NCBI GenBank assembly: GCA_003167055.1 | Contig: PMUE01000282.1 | Span: forward strand, 1 to 16,541 | DNA length: 16,541 bases | Source of the DNA: Vulcanimicrobiota bacterium | GTDB taxonomy: Bacteria > Vulcanimicrobiota > Vulcanimicrobiia > Vulcanimicrobiales > Vulcanimicrobiaceae | Direction of reading: 5' to 3' | Part shown: one piece after another, positions 1 to 6,717 of the stretch | Numbering within the stretch: position 1 is the stretch's first letter | How the letters are laid out: each line of letters opens with the position of its first letter | Notes under the pieces: model-generated | Database searches by the model: none | Told to the model about the DNA's origin: nothing | Seen by the model: the letters and a program-made list of their open reading frames with translations, nothing else | Position numbers and translations under genes: made by a program

Positions 1-1
1 G

Positions 2-280
2 ACCTGGGGTCGGCTTTGGGACCGCATCGACGACAGGGAATTGCTGGAAGCCATTAAGCGGCATCTGAGCGGATTTGGCATCGAAGAGCCCGTTGAGATC
101 CAGCTTTGCTCATCGCTTCGCGAGATTGAATCAGGCGAGTACTTTTATGAAGCGCTGCTCAAGTTTTCGTGGAAACCGCCGACATTTGGCCCGCGCTACG
201 AAGACTGGCGAGCGGAACGCAAAGCGGCGCTGGAACAGGGCCGAGAGATTTATTTCGTCGGTTCCCTTCGCGACAATTAG
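2..280 (+). CDS. Hypothetical protein, 5' end outside the window
   Basis: The frame is open from the left edge to the TAG at 278-280, so only the last 92 residues are visible and the true start is missing; a TTG at 41 is an internal possibility. The visible part is acidic-aromatic and hydrophilic, with a run such as EYFYEALLKFSWKPP and many Trp/Tyr/Phe residues, suggesting a small soluble alpha/beta protein. I see no signal peptide, membrane segment or recognisable catalytic motif. It lies 39 nt upstream of, and co-directional with, an Imm50-like immunity gene, so it could belong to the same small accessory cluster. I do not recognise the family. Confidence 0.6.
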   Translation, partial: TWGRLWDRIDDRELLEAIKRHLSGFGIEEPVEIQLCSSLREIESGEYFYEALLKFSWKPPTFGPRYEDWRAERKAALEQGREIYFVGSLRDN

Positions 281-319
281 TGATTTTTTCAATTGGGGAC
301 CCAGGCGGGAGAACTGCCC

Positions 320-727
320 GTGTTTGATCCACAAGAGGACGTGGTCAATTCGGCAGCGTTGATGTCCGCCTTCGGCCCTTGGCCGTCATTCCACGACGCC
401 GAAGTAGCATCGATCGTGCTGCGGCGTGGGCCGCAAAAGCCGTCTTTGGAATGCGTAATTCACGTCTTTGAGATGACCAGCGACGTCGACGAGCGCGGAA
501 ACTTCGTATTGAGGAACCACGTGCTCGTGACTCTACGATTTGACGACATTGTTCTGAACCGTCTGGGCGGTTTCAATCACCAGAACGCGATTGACGGTCT
601 GAGCATCCGACGCTCGGAGCACGGGGATGGTCGATTCTCTGTTGAGATCCCGCCGAACTACGGCTGCGACGTGTCCCTGACTTGCGGAAGCATCGAGGTT
701 GCTGGCGTAGAGCCTTGGTTAGGTTAG
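320..727 (+). CDS. Imm50-like immunity family protein
   Basis: A 135-residue soluble protein. The segments GPWPSFHDAEVASIVLRRG, VIHVFEMTSDVDERG and RNHVLVTLRFDDI, followed by GFNHQNAIDGLSI, match my memory of proteins annotated as Imm50 family (immunity proteins of polymorphic toxin systems, often found as orphans). I prefer the GTG at 320 because a GGGAG sits about 9 nt upstream; an in-frame TTG at 293 would add nine residues but has no good ribosome site. The stop (TAG 725-727) overlaps the stop of the convergent lipoprotein gene by 4 nt. No toxin gene is visible, though the partial upstream gene is unidentified. Family assignment comes from motif memory, not a search. Confidence 0.7.
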   Translation: MFDPQEDVVNSAALMSAFGPWPSFHDAEVASIVLRRGPQKPSLECVIHVFEMTSDVDERGNFVLRNHVLVTLRFDDIVLNRLGGFNHQNAIDGLSIRRSEHGDGRFSVEIPPNYGCDVSLTCGSIEVAGVEPWLG

Positions 728-2988
728 TGATTGCGGCCTAAGACGAGCGACGTAGCCGCGAACGCCGCGCTATACTCGGCCGGCGTTGCCGCGGTGAAGG
801 ACGGATACTCGCTCGGGTCATCTTTAAAGACCCAGTCTTGCGGATAGATCTCGAAGATCTGCGCGTTATTGTCCATTCCGTATTGGAAGATGTGCGCGAT
901 CGTTATGTCGTAGCCGCCCGGGCTGATCGGTGACACGATCGGCTGGAACTCGAATGGCACGACCCCATCGTGGCGCATATAGACTTGGCACCAGTAGATA
1001 TCTTCGGACTGCGCCATCTGATCGCAGGCCGTGGGAGCCACGTTTGCGCCGGCGACCGGCGTGCCGTCAAAACTGATCCCGAGGTTCTGCGCGCCCATCG
1101 CGATGCCGAGGGGTGCGGCCACATCAGCGACCGCATCGGCGTAGCTGTACGCATCGTTCGGATTCGAAGCATCGTACTGCGACACGTAGTTGAGCGAGAT
1201 CATCAACTGCTTGTCGGTCGTCTGCTGGGCGAGATTGTGGACGATGCCAAGCGTATATGCCAGCCATGCATCGTAGGAGAACGCGGGCGTGGCGTTCTCC
1301 CATGCGGTCAGACACGGATGCGGGGTAGTGTTCGCCCCCTCGAGGTGCCCGGGATACGCTTCGACACCGGCACCGATACCGAAACGCATGTAGCCGATGC
1401 TGGATGCATAGGGATCGCCGCCGCCGCTGCTATAGTGCGCGACCATCGCGTCGATGAATGCTTTGTAGTCCTTCTCGAACGTTGAATCGAGCCAGTTAGG
1501 ATACGGCGGTTGATTCGGACATTGGACTTGTCCGACGCCTTCCTGCGTGAAGATCCACGTTGGGGTTTCGGTATTGGTGCAGCACTCTTCGGAAGCATCG
1601 GAAAGCAGCAGATTCACGCGCAAGCCCGGTCGCGCGTAGGGCTTGATCAATGTATCGATCGCCGACCAGTCGTAGGTGCCTTTGCTCGTCTCGACGTCGG
1701 ACCAAACCACGACGATGCTGGCGCCGCAAAAGTCCGGATCGAGTGGTGTACCGGTGCCGGGGCCGAGCACGTACTGCTCGATCTGCTTTTCAACGCCGCC
1801 TTCACGATACGGATTCCAAACGTAGATGCCGTGGGGTCCGGTTGCTACGGGAGCGAGCGGGGCGGAACCGGTGCACGACGGCGCGGTCGCGGTGGTGCCG
1901 CCGCTCGCAAGCGGCTGATTCACGTGGACCGCGACGGTTTGCGTGGCGCCGTCGCCGATCACGATCTTCTTACAGCTCAGCGTCGAAGTGAGCAATAAGC
2001 CGTAGAACGACACGCTCGCCTGTGGTCCCGCGACAGATGACGCGTAGCTGCCGTTACCGGTAGCCATTTTCAACGGACCGTTGAAAAGGTTCGCGCACGA
2101 GTTCACGAGCGTCGGCCGGTTATTGATTTTAAACAGCGGCGCGCCGCTCTCAGCGATCGTCACGCTCGAGGTGGTGCACGTCTGCGGCGACGAACCGGCG
2201 CACGAAAACTGCACGCTGCTCGGCGTCACCGTGAGCTTGTGCAATGCAGGGGCCGCGAGCGTAACGCTCAACTGCTGCGTCGCCGACGTTGAGTCGGTGA
2301 AGGTGATGGTACACGTGCCGGTAAGCGCGCCTTGTCCGTAGGGCGCGATGGTCACCGTTCCGGAGCTGGTGAACGACGAGGGAATGACGCTGATGCCGAC
2401 GCCGCGCGGCGTGCCGCTGCATGAGACACGCGACTTCGTGAGGCCGGTGAAGCCCGAAACGCTCACATCGACGACATCGGTTTGGCTGTCGATCGTGATG
2501 GTCGAGGAGGACGCGAGGCTCGGAGGCGCGACCTTGTTACGCGTGAACGCGAAAGTTCGCACGGTCGCTGCGTTCGCGATGTCGGTGGTGAGCGTTTCGA
2601 CGCTGTAGTCTACCGGTACGGTTACCGAGCTGCCGTCGGATCCGGTCACGCTCATCGTGCATGCCGACGGCGGTGTTCCGGTTGCAACCGCAATGAAGAG
2701 CAGCGGCGCACCTGCGACATCGAGCTGGGCGACGCCGTCGCCGGCGACGGCAATACTGCCGGTTGTATTCGTGCACGACGGATCGGCGTGCGGCGTGTAT
2801 TGCACACCGGCGACATCGCCTTGCGCCGTAATAACCGCGGACGGATCGCCGGACTAAAGTTCAATTGGGGATGGATTGAGCTCGAACGTCGCTGACGAAC
2901 TGGAGGGGGACGGAGAGAACCCACTGCTTCCGCAACTCGATAACGCAAAGCAAGCGAGCAACCCTAGAACGCGAACAGCTTTAGGCAC
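724..2988 (-). CDS. Secreted lipoprotein, Ig-like repeats plus GH-like TIM-barrel domain, interrupted by in-frame TAG
   Basis: From a GTG at 2988 the frame encodes MPKAVRVLGLLACFALSSCG, a textbook lipoprotein signal with lipobox LSSC (Cys19), then a Ser/Pro-rich linker. A TAG stops the frame at codon 45 (2854-2856), after which it stays open to the TAA at 724-726 (754 codons overall). The long uninterrupted part from GTG 2805 has 693 residues and no signal of its own. Downstream come roughly three beta-rich Ig-like repeats (Ser/Thr-rich, with spaced Cys), then a C-terminal domain with features of clan GH-A barrels: YDWSAIDTLIKPYARPGLRV, and two candidate catalytic glutamates in GIGAGVEAYPG and NAQIFEIYPQDW (Glu482 and Glu652 counted from GTG 2805). 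Likely an outer-surface glycan-acting or glycan-binding protein; substrate unknown. It may be a recent pseudogene, a readthrough gene or a sequence error. No clear SD precedes GTG 2988. Confidence 0.7.
2854..2856 (-). other. In-frame amber codon inside the lipoprotein gene
   Basis: Reading leftward, the codons run ATT GAA CTT TAG TCC GGC GAT in the same frame as both the lipoprotein signal upstream and the 693-codon ORF downstream. It falls inside what looks like the first Ig-like domain (ATFELNPSPIEL before it, SGDPSAVITAQGD after it). One C-to-T change from CAG (Gln) would explain it. I see no second frame disruption in the gene. Confidence 0.85.
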
Positions 2989-3124
2989 CGTTATAGTGCG
3001 TACGCCACGCTCTGCTGGAAATACTTCACCGCGAACGTTGGAGCCGGCCTGTCGGCCTTGATGAGGTTCCCGGCTCGCGAACCGCCGACGCGCCGAACGA
3101 GATCAGCGCTTAACTCAGTTATGG

Positions 3125-3469
3125 CTACTTCCGCGTGACTTCTATGATGTTTGGACCCGCCATTCGTGCATTACAGTGCTGACTGACCTCAATGATATAC
3201 CACGGCGGTTTGCCGGCAGCAGACCCTCGGCCGAACCGAATCCAGCAGTTCCCATTCATGTTGCCGCTGCCGTTGCGCAAAGTTATGTCGACATGGCCAC
3301 CGTTTGCGCAGCGTACATTTTGGTACGATACGTGAACGCAACCGTTAGGCAAACCTGGTGTAAAAGAAATGTTGTATCCAAGAACCTTAAGCAATACGTC
3401 CGCCGCGGCCGGCAGCGGAGCCAGCGCCAGTGCAAAAGCAACCGTGCCAATTAGCGCGCGGTTCATCAT
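3125..3469 (-). CDS. Small secreted protein with four cysteines
   Basis: A 114-residue protein starting MMNRALIGTVAFALALAPLP, a clear Sec signal peptide likely cleaved after PAAA-D near residue 23. I chose ATG 3469 because AAAGGGG lies 8 nt upstream; a longer frame to 3514 would place charged residues ahead of the signal. The mature part (about 91 residues) has four Cys, in NGCVHVSY, NVRCANGG, NGNCWIRFGR and SQHCNARM, a pattern fitting two disulfides, and is rich in Gly/Asn and beta-prone residues. Periplasmic or extracellular location is inferred. It lies upstream of the lipoprotein gene on the same strand, with a 136-nt gap that shows no clear terminator, so cotranscription is possible. I do not recognise the family. 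Confidence 0.75.
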   Translation of the reverse strand: MMNRALIGTVAFALALAPLPAAADVLLKVLGYNISFTPGLPNGCVHVSYQNVRCANGGHVDITLRNGSGNMNGNCWIRFGRGSAAGKPPWYIIEVSQHCNARMAGPNIIEVTRK

Positions 3470-3527
3470 CAGGAATACCCCTTTTAGCGCTGGCCGGTCC
3501 GTTACCGTTCGCACGTCTCTCTAATCT

Positions 3528-3539
3528 TTTCCGCGGAAA
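3528..3539. promoter_or_regulatory. 12-bp perfect palindrome in divergent intergenic region
   Basis: TTTCCGCGGAAA is an exact inverted repeat centred at 3533/3534. It lies between the leftward small secreted gene (start 3469) and the rightward 47-codon ORF (start 3600), where an operator would be expected. No regulator can be named from it. Confidence 0.35.
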
Positions 3540-3568
3540 GCTCTCCGCCGCCTGTCCGAAACCGCTCG

Positions 3569-3574
3569 TATACT
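3569..3574 (+). promoter_or_regulatory. Candidate -10 box (TATACT) upstream of the 47-codon ORF
   Basis: TATACT differs from the sigma70 consensus at one position and sits 26 nt before the ATG at 3600. No convincing -35 is visible at 16-18 bp spacing, so this is tentative. Confidence 0.35.
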
Positions 3575-3599
3575 AAGCGTGAAAGTGAGGTAAGCGGAG

Positions 3600-3743
3600 A
3601 TGAACGGCTTGATGATCTTCAACAGTTTGAGCGAGGCGATCCGCAACGGCTTTCAGGTCTACGCAGAGTGCCCGGACGGCTACCTCGTGCGTACGCGCAC
3701 CGAGCGCGGCTGGGCGATGGCAATCGCTCGCGTCCTGCCCTAG
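3600..3743 (+). CDS. Small 47-residue hypothetical protein
   Basis: ATG at 3600 to TAG at 3741-3743. The peptide begins MNGLMIFNSLSEAIRNGFQV and continues with a Tyr/Gly/Arg segment (DGYLVRTRT) and ERGWAMAIARVLP. Composition is protein-like: amphipathic helix, then a beta-hairpin-like stretch with conserved-looking Gly/Tyr/Trp. GAGG about 10 nt upstream and a GGAG closer to the start are possible ribosome sites, and a TATACT box lies at 3569. It is followed 12 nt later by a strong hairpin. The arrangement resembles small conserved proteins I have seen in uncultured GC-rich bacteria, but I cannot name a family. No signal peptide or membrane helix. Confidence 0.6.
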   Translation: MNGLMIFNSLSEAIRNGFQVYAECPDGYLVRTRTERGWAMAIARVLP

Positions 3744-3755
3744 CTGGAACGAAAA

Positions 3756-3780
3756 AAGACCCCGATGGACTCGGGGTCTT
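3756..3780 (-). terminator. Rho-independent terminator, probably the original tRNA-Val terminator
   Basis: A perfect 10-bp stem (AAGACCCCGA / TCGGGGTCTT) with a 5-nt loop. Read leftward it is followed by a run of six T, so it works best on the minus strand, right after the displaced tRNA-Val 3' fragment ending at 3783. It may also stop rightward transcription of the 47-codon ORF. Confidence 0.85.
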
Positions 3781-3781
3781 G

Positions 3782-3827
3782 ATGGTGTGCGTGGTAGGGA
3801 TTGAACCTACGACCCCCACCGTGTCAA
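3782..3827 (-). repeat. Displaced 3' half of tRNA-Val(GAC), att-like direct repeat copy 1
   Basis: These 46 bases are identical to 4452-4497 in the same orientation. They cover the tRNA from the first base of the anticodon loop through the 3' anticodon stem, variable loop, T arm, acceptor 3' strand and CCA. Identity stops exactly at the anticodon loop (3828 onward differs). No 5' tRNA half is present, so this copy cannot make a tRNA. It is followed on the minus strand by its own strong terminator. Confidence 0.9.
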
Positions 3828-3951
3828 AGCTGGAAGGGCGAATACTCAAGCAAACCAGAGAGCCCTGAAGGACGCGGAAAGCCGTCGAAATGCGCGGCCA
3901 CCGGGGGAATAGCAGGGGGAAGATCGCGATGTAAATCGCGACGCCCAGCAG

Positions 3952-4335
3952 TCAGGGTGTCCCGGGTCGGAATGGTTCGGGATTGTTTATGCCTGGTTGG
4001 TGATATTCGAGCATATAGTAGAACAGGTGATCGCGTTCGCACGCAATGCCGAATGATGGCCCCGTAGCGTCCGTGGCCCAAGCGTTCGTGAAGTCCAAGC
4101 CAACGTAGAGTTGACCGTTATCGCGATAGAGCGAAACCTGCGCATACCGATACGGCACGTCCGGGAAGCGTGCGGCTTGCCCGTCTGGCCCAACCGCTCG
4201 CACGTCATAGCCTCCCAGTGGATCGCGGCTCACGTCCAGATGGCGGACACACGGCGTCACGTCATCCAGATGAACGTGACCTTTCACCTCGATTTTTTGA
4301 TCGACCAGCGCGGCAGCGAGAATGACGTTCAGCAT
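3952..4335 (-). CDS. Hypothetical protein, cargo of the tRNA-Val mini-element
   Basis: A 127-residue protein from ATG 4335 to TGA 3952-3954, with GGAG 6 nt before the start. The first residues (MLNVILAAALVDQ) are hydrophobic but lack a positive n-region, so export is possible but doubtful. The rest is beta-prone, with aromatic segments such as YRYAQVSLYRDNGQLYVGLD and LFYYMLEYHQ, and two Cys. It looks like a small beta-sandwich or lipocalin-like fold, but no family is recognised. It is the only ORF between the repeats. A 7-bp hairpin (3924-3941, GTAA loop) lies 10 nt past the stop without a T-run. In the 91-nt upstream gap a TATATT at 4380-4385 could be a -10, without a convincing -35. Confidence 0.6.
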   Translation of the reverse strand: MLNVILAAALVDQKIEVKGHVHLDDVTPCVRHLDVSRDPLGGYDVRAVGPDGQAARFPDVPYRYAQVSLYRDNGQLYVGLDFTNAWATDATGPSFGIACERDHLFYYMLEYHQPGINNPEPFRPGTP

Positions 4336-4426
4336 GTTGATCTCCGCAGCGTGACCACAGGTTTTCGGATTTAGTTGTAAATATAGTCCCGGAAATCATG
4401 CGAATTTGGGGCTGCCAAAAATGGGA

Positions 4427-4449
4427 AAGCCCCGATCTTATCGGGGCTT
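4427..4449 (-). terminator. Rho-independent terminator of tRNA-Val(GAC)
   Basis: A perfect 10-bp stem (AAGCCCCGAT / ATCGGGGCTT) with a 3-nt loop begins 3 nt after the tRNA CCA on the minus strand. It is followed by TTTCCC and then ATTTTT. Its layout resembles the terminator at 3756-3780, supporting a common origin of the two tRNA 3' regions. Confidence 0.8.
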
Positions 4450-4451
4450 AA

Positions 4452-4497
4452 ATGGTGTGCGTGGTAGGGATTGAACCTACGACCCCCACCGTGTCAA
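4452..4497 (-). repeat. Direct repeat copy 2 inside intact tRNA-Val(GAC)
   Basis: This is the partner of 3782-3827, identical over 46 bases. It spans the anticodon loop to the CCA end of the intact tRNA plus one flanking base. Confidence 0.9.
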
Positions 4498-4527
4498 GGT
4501 GGTGCTCTCCCACTGAGCTACACGCAC
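4453..4527 (-). tRNA. tRNA-Val(GAC)
   Basis: A 75-nt cloverleaf with encoded CCA. The acceptor is GTGCGTG / CACGCAC, the D arm GCTC/GAGC, the anticodon stem CCACC/GGTGG with loop TTGACAC (anticodon GAC), the T stem GTAGG/CCTAC with loop TTCAATC, and discriminator A. It is preceded by a good promoter (4572-4600) and followed by a terminator. Its 3' half is duplicated at 3782-3827. Confidence 0.97.
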
Positions 4528-4536
4528 ACAGTTTTG

Positions 4537-4553
4537 CCCTCGCTTCGCGAGGG
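4537..4553 (-). other. GC hairpin in the tRNA-Val(GAC) leader
   Basis: Read leftward, CCCTCGC-GAA-GCGAGGG forms a perfect 7-bp stem capped by GCGAAGC, a motif known for unusually stable mini-hairpins. It ends 9 nt before the mature tRNA 5' end and lies downstream of the predicted start site, so it would be in the pre-tRNA leader. No T-run follows. Confidence 0.6.
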
Positions 4554-4571
4554 ACGGCCGGAGACTCGCAG

Positions 4572-4600
4572 ACTAGACCAAAGGCCCCCGGCGGCGTCAA
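4572..4600 (-). promoter_or_regulatory. Sigma70-type promoter for tRNA-Val(GAC)
   Basis: Reading leftward, TTGACG (4600-4595) and TCTAGT (4577-4572) are separated by exactly 17 bp. That gives a start near 4565 and a leader of about 38 nt before the tRNA. Confidence 0.6.
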
Positions 4601-4665
4601 ACGATTATTCTCGGGGGCATGACGTACCTGCGGGGGAGCGCGGCGTAGAGTCGAAGCGGCGCCTC

Positions 4666-5307
4666 ATGGAGCAAGGGACGTTCGTAGAAGAAGTCTTGCG
4701 ACTGCCGTCGCCCGCACCGCGTCCACAAGCGCTGGCCTGTTCGGGCGAGCATCTGTGGATCGGATCGTGGGAGACCGACCGCATTTACGGTATCGATCGG
4801 GCGCATTTCACCGTCTTCGAGGAGCGCCCTGCGCCGGGGAAGCCGGTGAGTCTGGTCGCGGTCGGCGAGGAGTTGCGCGGCGTGCTGAGCGAGGGCGGCG
4901 ACGACGATCATCGCTTCATCCGCCGCTACATTCCCGGCCACGGCTTCAAAGAGCGCGACAAGCTCGCATGTCCGGACGATACGGGATCGTTCCTTGCCTA
5001 CGACGGCGAGGCGCTGTGGCTGAGCCAGCGCTACAATGGCCGCATCTATTTACTCGACGGAAGCGCCCACATTCGTCGCGAGATCGAATCCGACGGGCAG
5101 ATTCTCGGCATCACCTTTGTCGACGGCGCACTCTATGCCTCGCTCTGGTTCGGTAAGGATGGCGGTGCAAAGCTTGGGCGCGTGAGCAACGACCGCGTTG
5201 AAGTCATCGCCTCCTTGCCGTTCGCTGCAATTTCGCTGGCGCACGACGGCCAGCGTTTTTGGTGCAACGATCCGAAAACGACTTCGATCGTCGCCTTTAC
5301 ACTCTAG
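4666..5307 (+). CDS. Beta-propeller-like protein
   Basis: A 213-residue cytoplasmic protein from ATG 4666 to TAG 5305-5307, with no signal peptide. Four repeats of a propeller-blade motif are visible: CSGEHLWIGSWETDRIYGID (about residues 25-44), YDGEALWLSQRYNGRIYLLD (about 111-130), VDGALYASLWFG (about 150-161) and HDGQRFWCNDPKT (about 192-204). This pattern is seen in SMP-30/NHL/Vgb-type propellers, but no catalytic set is evident and the length gives few blades. The frame is open upstream to 4471 through tRNA antisense sequence, which I exclude. SD is weak. Its stop abuts the stop of the convergent TPR-like gene with no gap. Function unknown. Confidence 0.7.
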   Translation: MEQGTFVEEVLRLPSPAPRPQALACSGEHLWIGSWETDRIYGIDRAHFTVFEERPAPGKPVSLVAVGEELRGVLSEGGDDDHRFIRRYIPGHGFKERDKLACPDDTGSFLAYDGEALWLSQRYNGRIYLLDGSAHIRREIESDGQILGITFVDGALYASLWFGKDGGAKLGRVSNDRVEVIASLPFAAISLAHDGQRFWCNDPKTTSIVAFTL

Positions 5308-6717
5308 CTAGAAGTCGCTCATCGTCAACAGGCCGCCGGCCCAATACTGACGGAACGCGGTTTCGTACGGCGACGCATCCTCTGAATCGTTGAGCGCGAG
5401 CAGCGTTTGCCACATGCCAAAGAGCGCACGCGGATCGTCCGGACGTTCGGCAAGGATCGCGCTGAACGTTTGGCGAGCGTCAGCGAAGCGGTTCGCGCGA
5501 TAGTACAAGGCTCCCAGTGCCTCGTCAGGTGGAAAGAGCGGCAACTCTTCCTCGGCCGAGCGCAATGAGCGCGCGATCGGCAGCAAAAGTTCGATTGCTG
5601 CCTCGGCGTCGCCCTGCGCTTCGTCGATATGCGCACCGAGGAGTGCCGCATCATTCGTTTCATGCGCGCGCTGTAACGCGCGTAGGTCCGTTTTTGCAGC
5701 GTCGACGTTGGCGGTGCGAAGGGCCGCTAAGCCCTCGACGAGCGGAAATTCATTCTGCGGCGGCTTGAGTTGTGCAACATCTTGCCAGTTGCTCGTGCGC
5801 GCGTCAATAACAGCGCCTTCATGAAACGGTCCAAGCAACGCAAGTCGCGATGACCATTCCTGCGCAGCGCTGCGATCGCCGGCGATGAGCGCGGCCTCGA
5901 GCGCGATGTAGGCGTCATGCGACGCATAGTGGGTGGGATGCAGCGCCCACGCGCGCTCACTCGACGCCAATGCCGCCTTGCCCTCGCCGATCTCGACCCA
6001 GACGTGCGCCGGCATGTGCGCCAGGTGCTCGTCTCCCGGCGCGAAGGTCATCGCATCCAGCCGTTGCGCGCAGCCGACGGCAAACGACCGGTCCGGCGCA
6101 CTGTCGTACACATGAATGCAGAGATGATTGGCCATCAGATGTCGCGGATCCCGAGCCAGCGCGCTCTGGACGAGACTCAACATCTCCGCACCGATGCTGT
6201 TCGAGGGCGTGCCGTCGTCGTTCCAGTGCATCGCGTGCGCTTCGAGTACGGCTTCAACGAGCAACATGGCGGCGTCGTTGTCGGCGGTATGTTGCGCGAC
6301 GTACGCGCGCATCGCCGCCTCGTACGCGGCCTCGTCTTTCGCCGCATCGCCGAAGGTTCCGGCGTACCGTAGAGCGACCGCATCGATCAGTTGCCGCTCA
6401 TCAACCGAAGCATATGCTTCGAGGTCCTTCGCCTGTTGCGCATCCGCATGCGCGCGCGCAAACCGGTCTTGTGTCAGCGCGTCGTTGAGATCGCTGCCGT
6501 CGGCGAGCGCCTTTCCCCACAGGGCGATTGCGAGGTGCGGGTCGGTGAGTGCCGCTCCGGCGAAGTCGGCTGACGCGTCGGGTCCGTCGTAGGCGTACAG
6601 TTCGGTCAGCGCCGTGTCGAAGCGTTGCTGCGCCAACGGCTGCGTCGTCGCAACCAAACGGTGCGCCGTGACCGGCGCGCTCGATGCCAGCGTTGCTGCC
6701 AACAGCAGCCCGATCAT
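5308..6717 (-). CDS. Exported TPR-like repeat protein
   Basis: A 469-residue protein starting MIGLLLAATLASSAPVTAH, a short Sec-type signal lacking strong n-region charge. The rest is an Ala/Glu/Arg-rich helical-repeat solenoid with TPR-like spacing (for example FDTALTELYAYDGPDASADF, VWVEIGEGKAALASSERAW and FADARQTFSAILAERPDDPR). The central motif LMANHLCIHVYDSAPDRSFA with GDEHLAHMPAHVWVEIG matches a recurring family of periplasmic TPR proteins carrying an HMPxH signature. Its ATG overlaps the TGA of the upstream thioesterase gene as ATGA (6714-6717), so translation is probably coupled. It likely acts as a periplasmic scaffold; partner and role are unknown. The His-rich HMPAH segment suggests possible metal binding, which is inference. 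Confidence 0.8.
   Translation of the reverse strand: MIGLLLAATLASSAPVTAHRLVATTQPLAQQRFDTALTELYAYDGPDASADFAGAALTDPHLAIALWGKALADGSDLNDALTQDRFARAHADAQQAKDLEAYASVDERQLIDAVALRYAGTFGDAAKDEAAYEAAMRAYVAQHTADNDAAMLLVEAVLEAHAMHWNDDGTPSNSIGAEMLSLVQSALARDPRHLMANHLCIHVYDSAPDRSFAVGCAQRLDAMTFAPGDEHLAHMPAHVWVEIGEGKAALASSERAWALHPTHYASHDAYIALEAALIAGDRSAAQEWSSRLALLGPFHEGAVIDARTSNWQDVAQLKPPQNEFPLVEGLAALRTANVDAAKTDLRALQRAHETNDAALLGAHIDEAQGDAEAAIELLLPIARSLRSAEEELPLFPPDEALGALYYRANRFADARQTFSAILAERPDDPRALFGMWQTLLALNDSEDASPYETAFRQYWAGGLLTMSDF

Larger units (their letters stand above)
3782..4497. mobile_element. Putative mini integrative element in tRNA-Val
   Basis: Two 46-bp direct repeats, one being the 3' half of an intact tRNA-Val and the other a lone fragment downstream of it, bound about 670 bp. 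This is the classic footprint of site-specific integration by a tyrosine recombinase into a tRNA anticodon-loop/T-arm site, where the incoming copy rebuilds the tRNA and the original 3' end is displaced. Both copies carry an adjacent GC hairpin terminator on the 3' side. The interior holds one 127-codon ORF and no integrase, so it would be a non-autonomous or deletion-shrunken element. The alternative is a partial tandem duplication of the tRNA locus. Confidence 0.55.

Noticed and set aside
2990..2995. TATAAC as -10 promoter of the lipoprotein gene
   Set aside because: It lies only 1 nt before GTG 2988 with no -35 at the right spacing; it would require a start site inside the signal sequence.
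3924..3941. 7-bp hairpin after the cargo gene as a terminator
   Set aside because: The stem is perfect (GTAA loop), but no T-run follows on the minus strand; noted only under the gene.
4471..4665. N-terminal extension of the beta-propeller-like protein
   Set aside because: It is antisense translation of tRNA-Val and its leader; no protein-like pattern occurs before ATG 4666.
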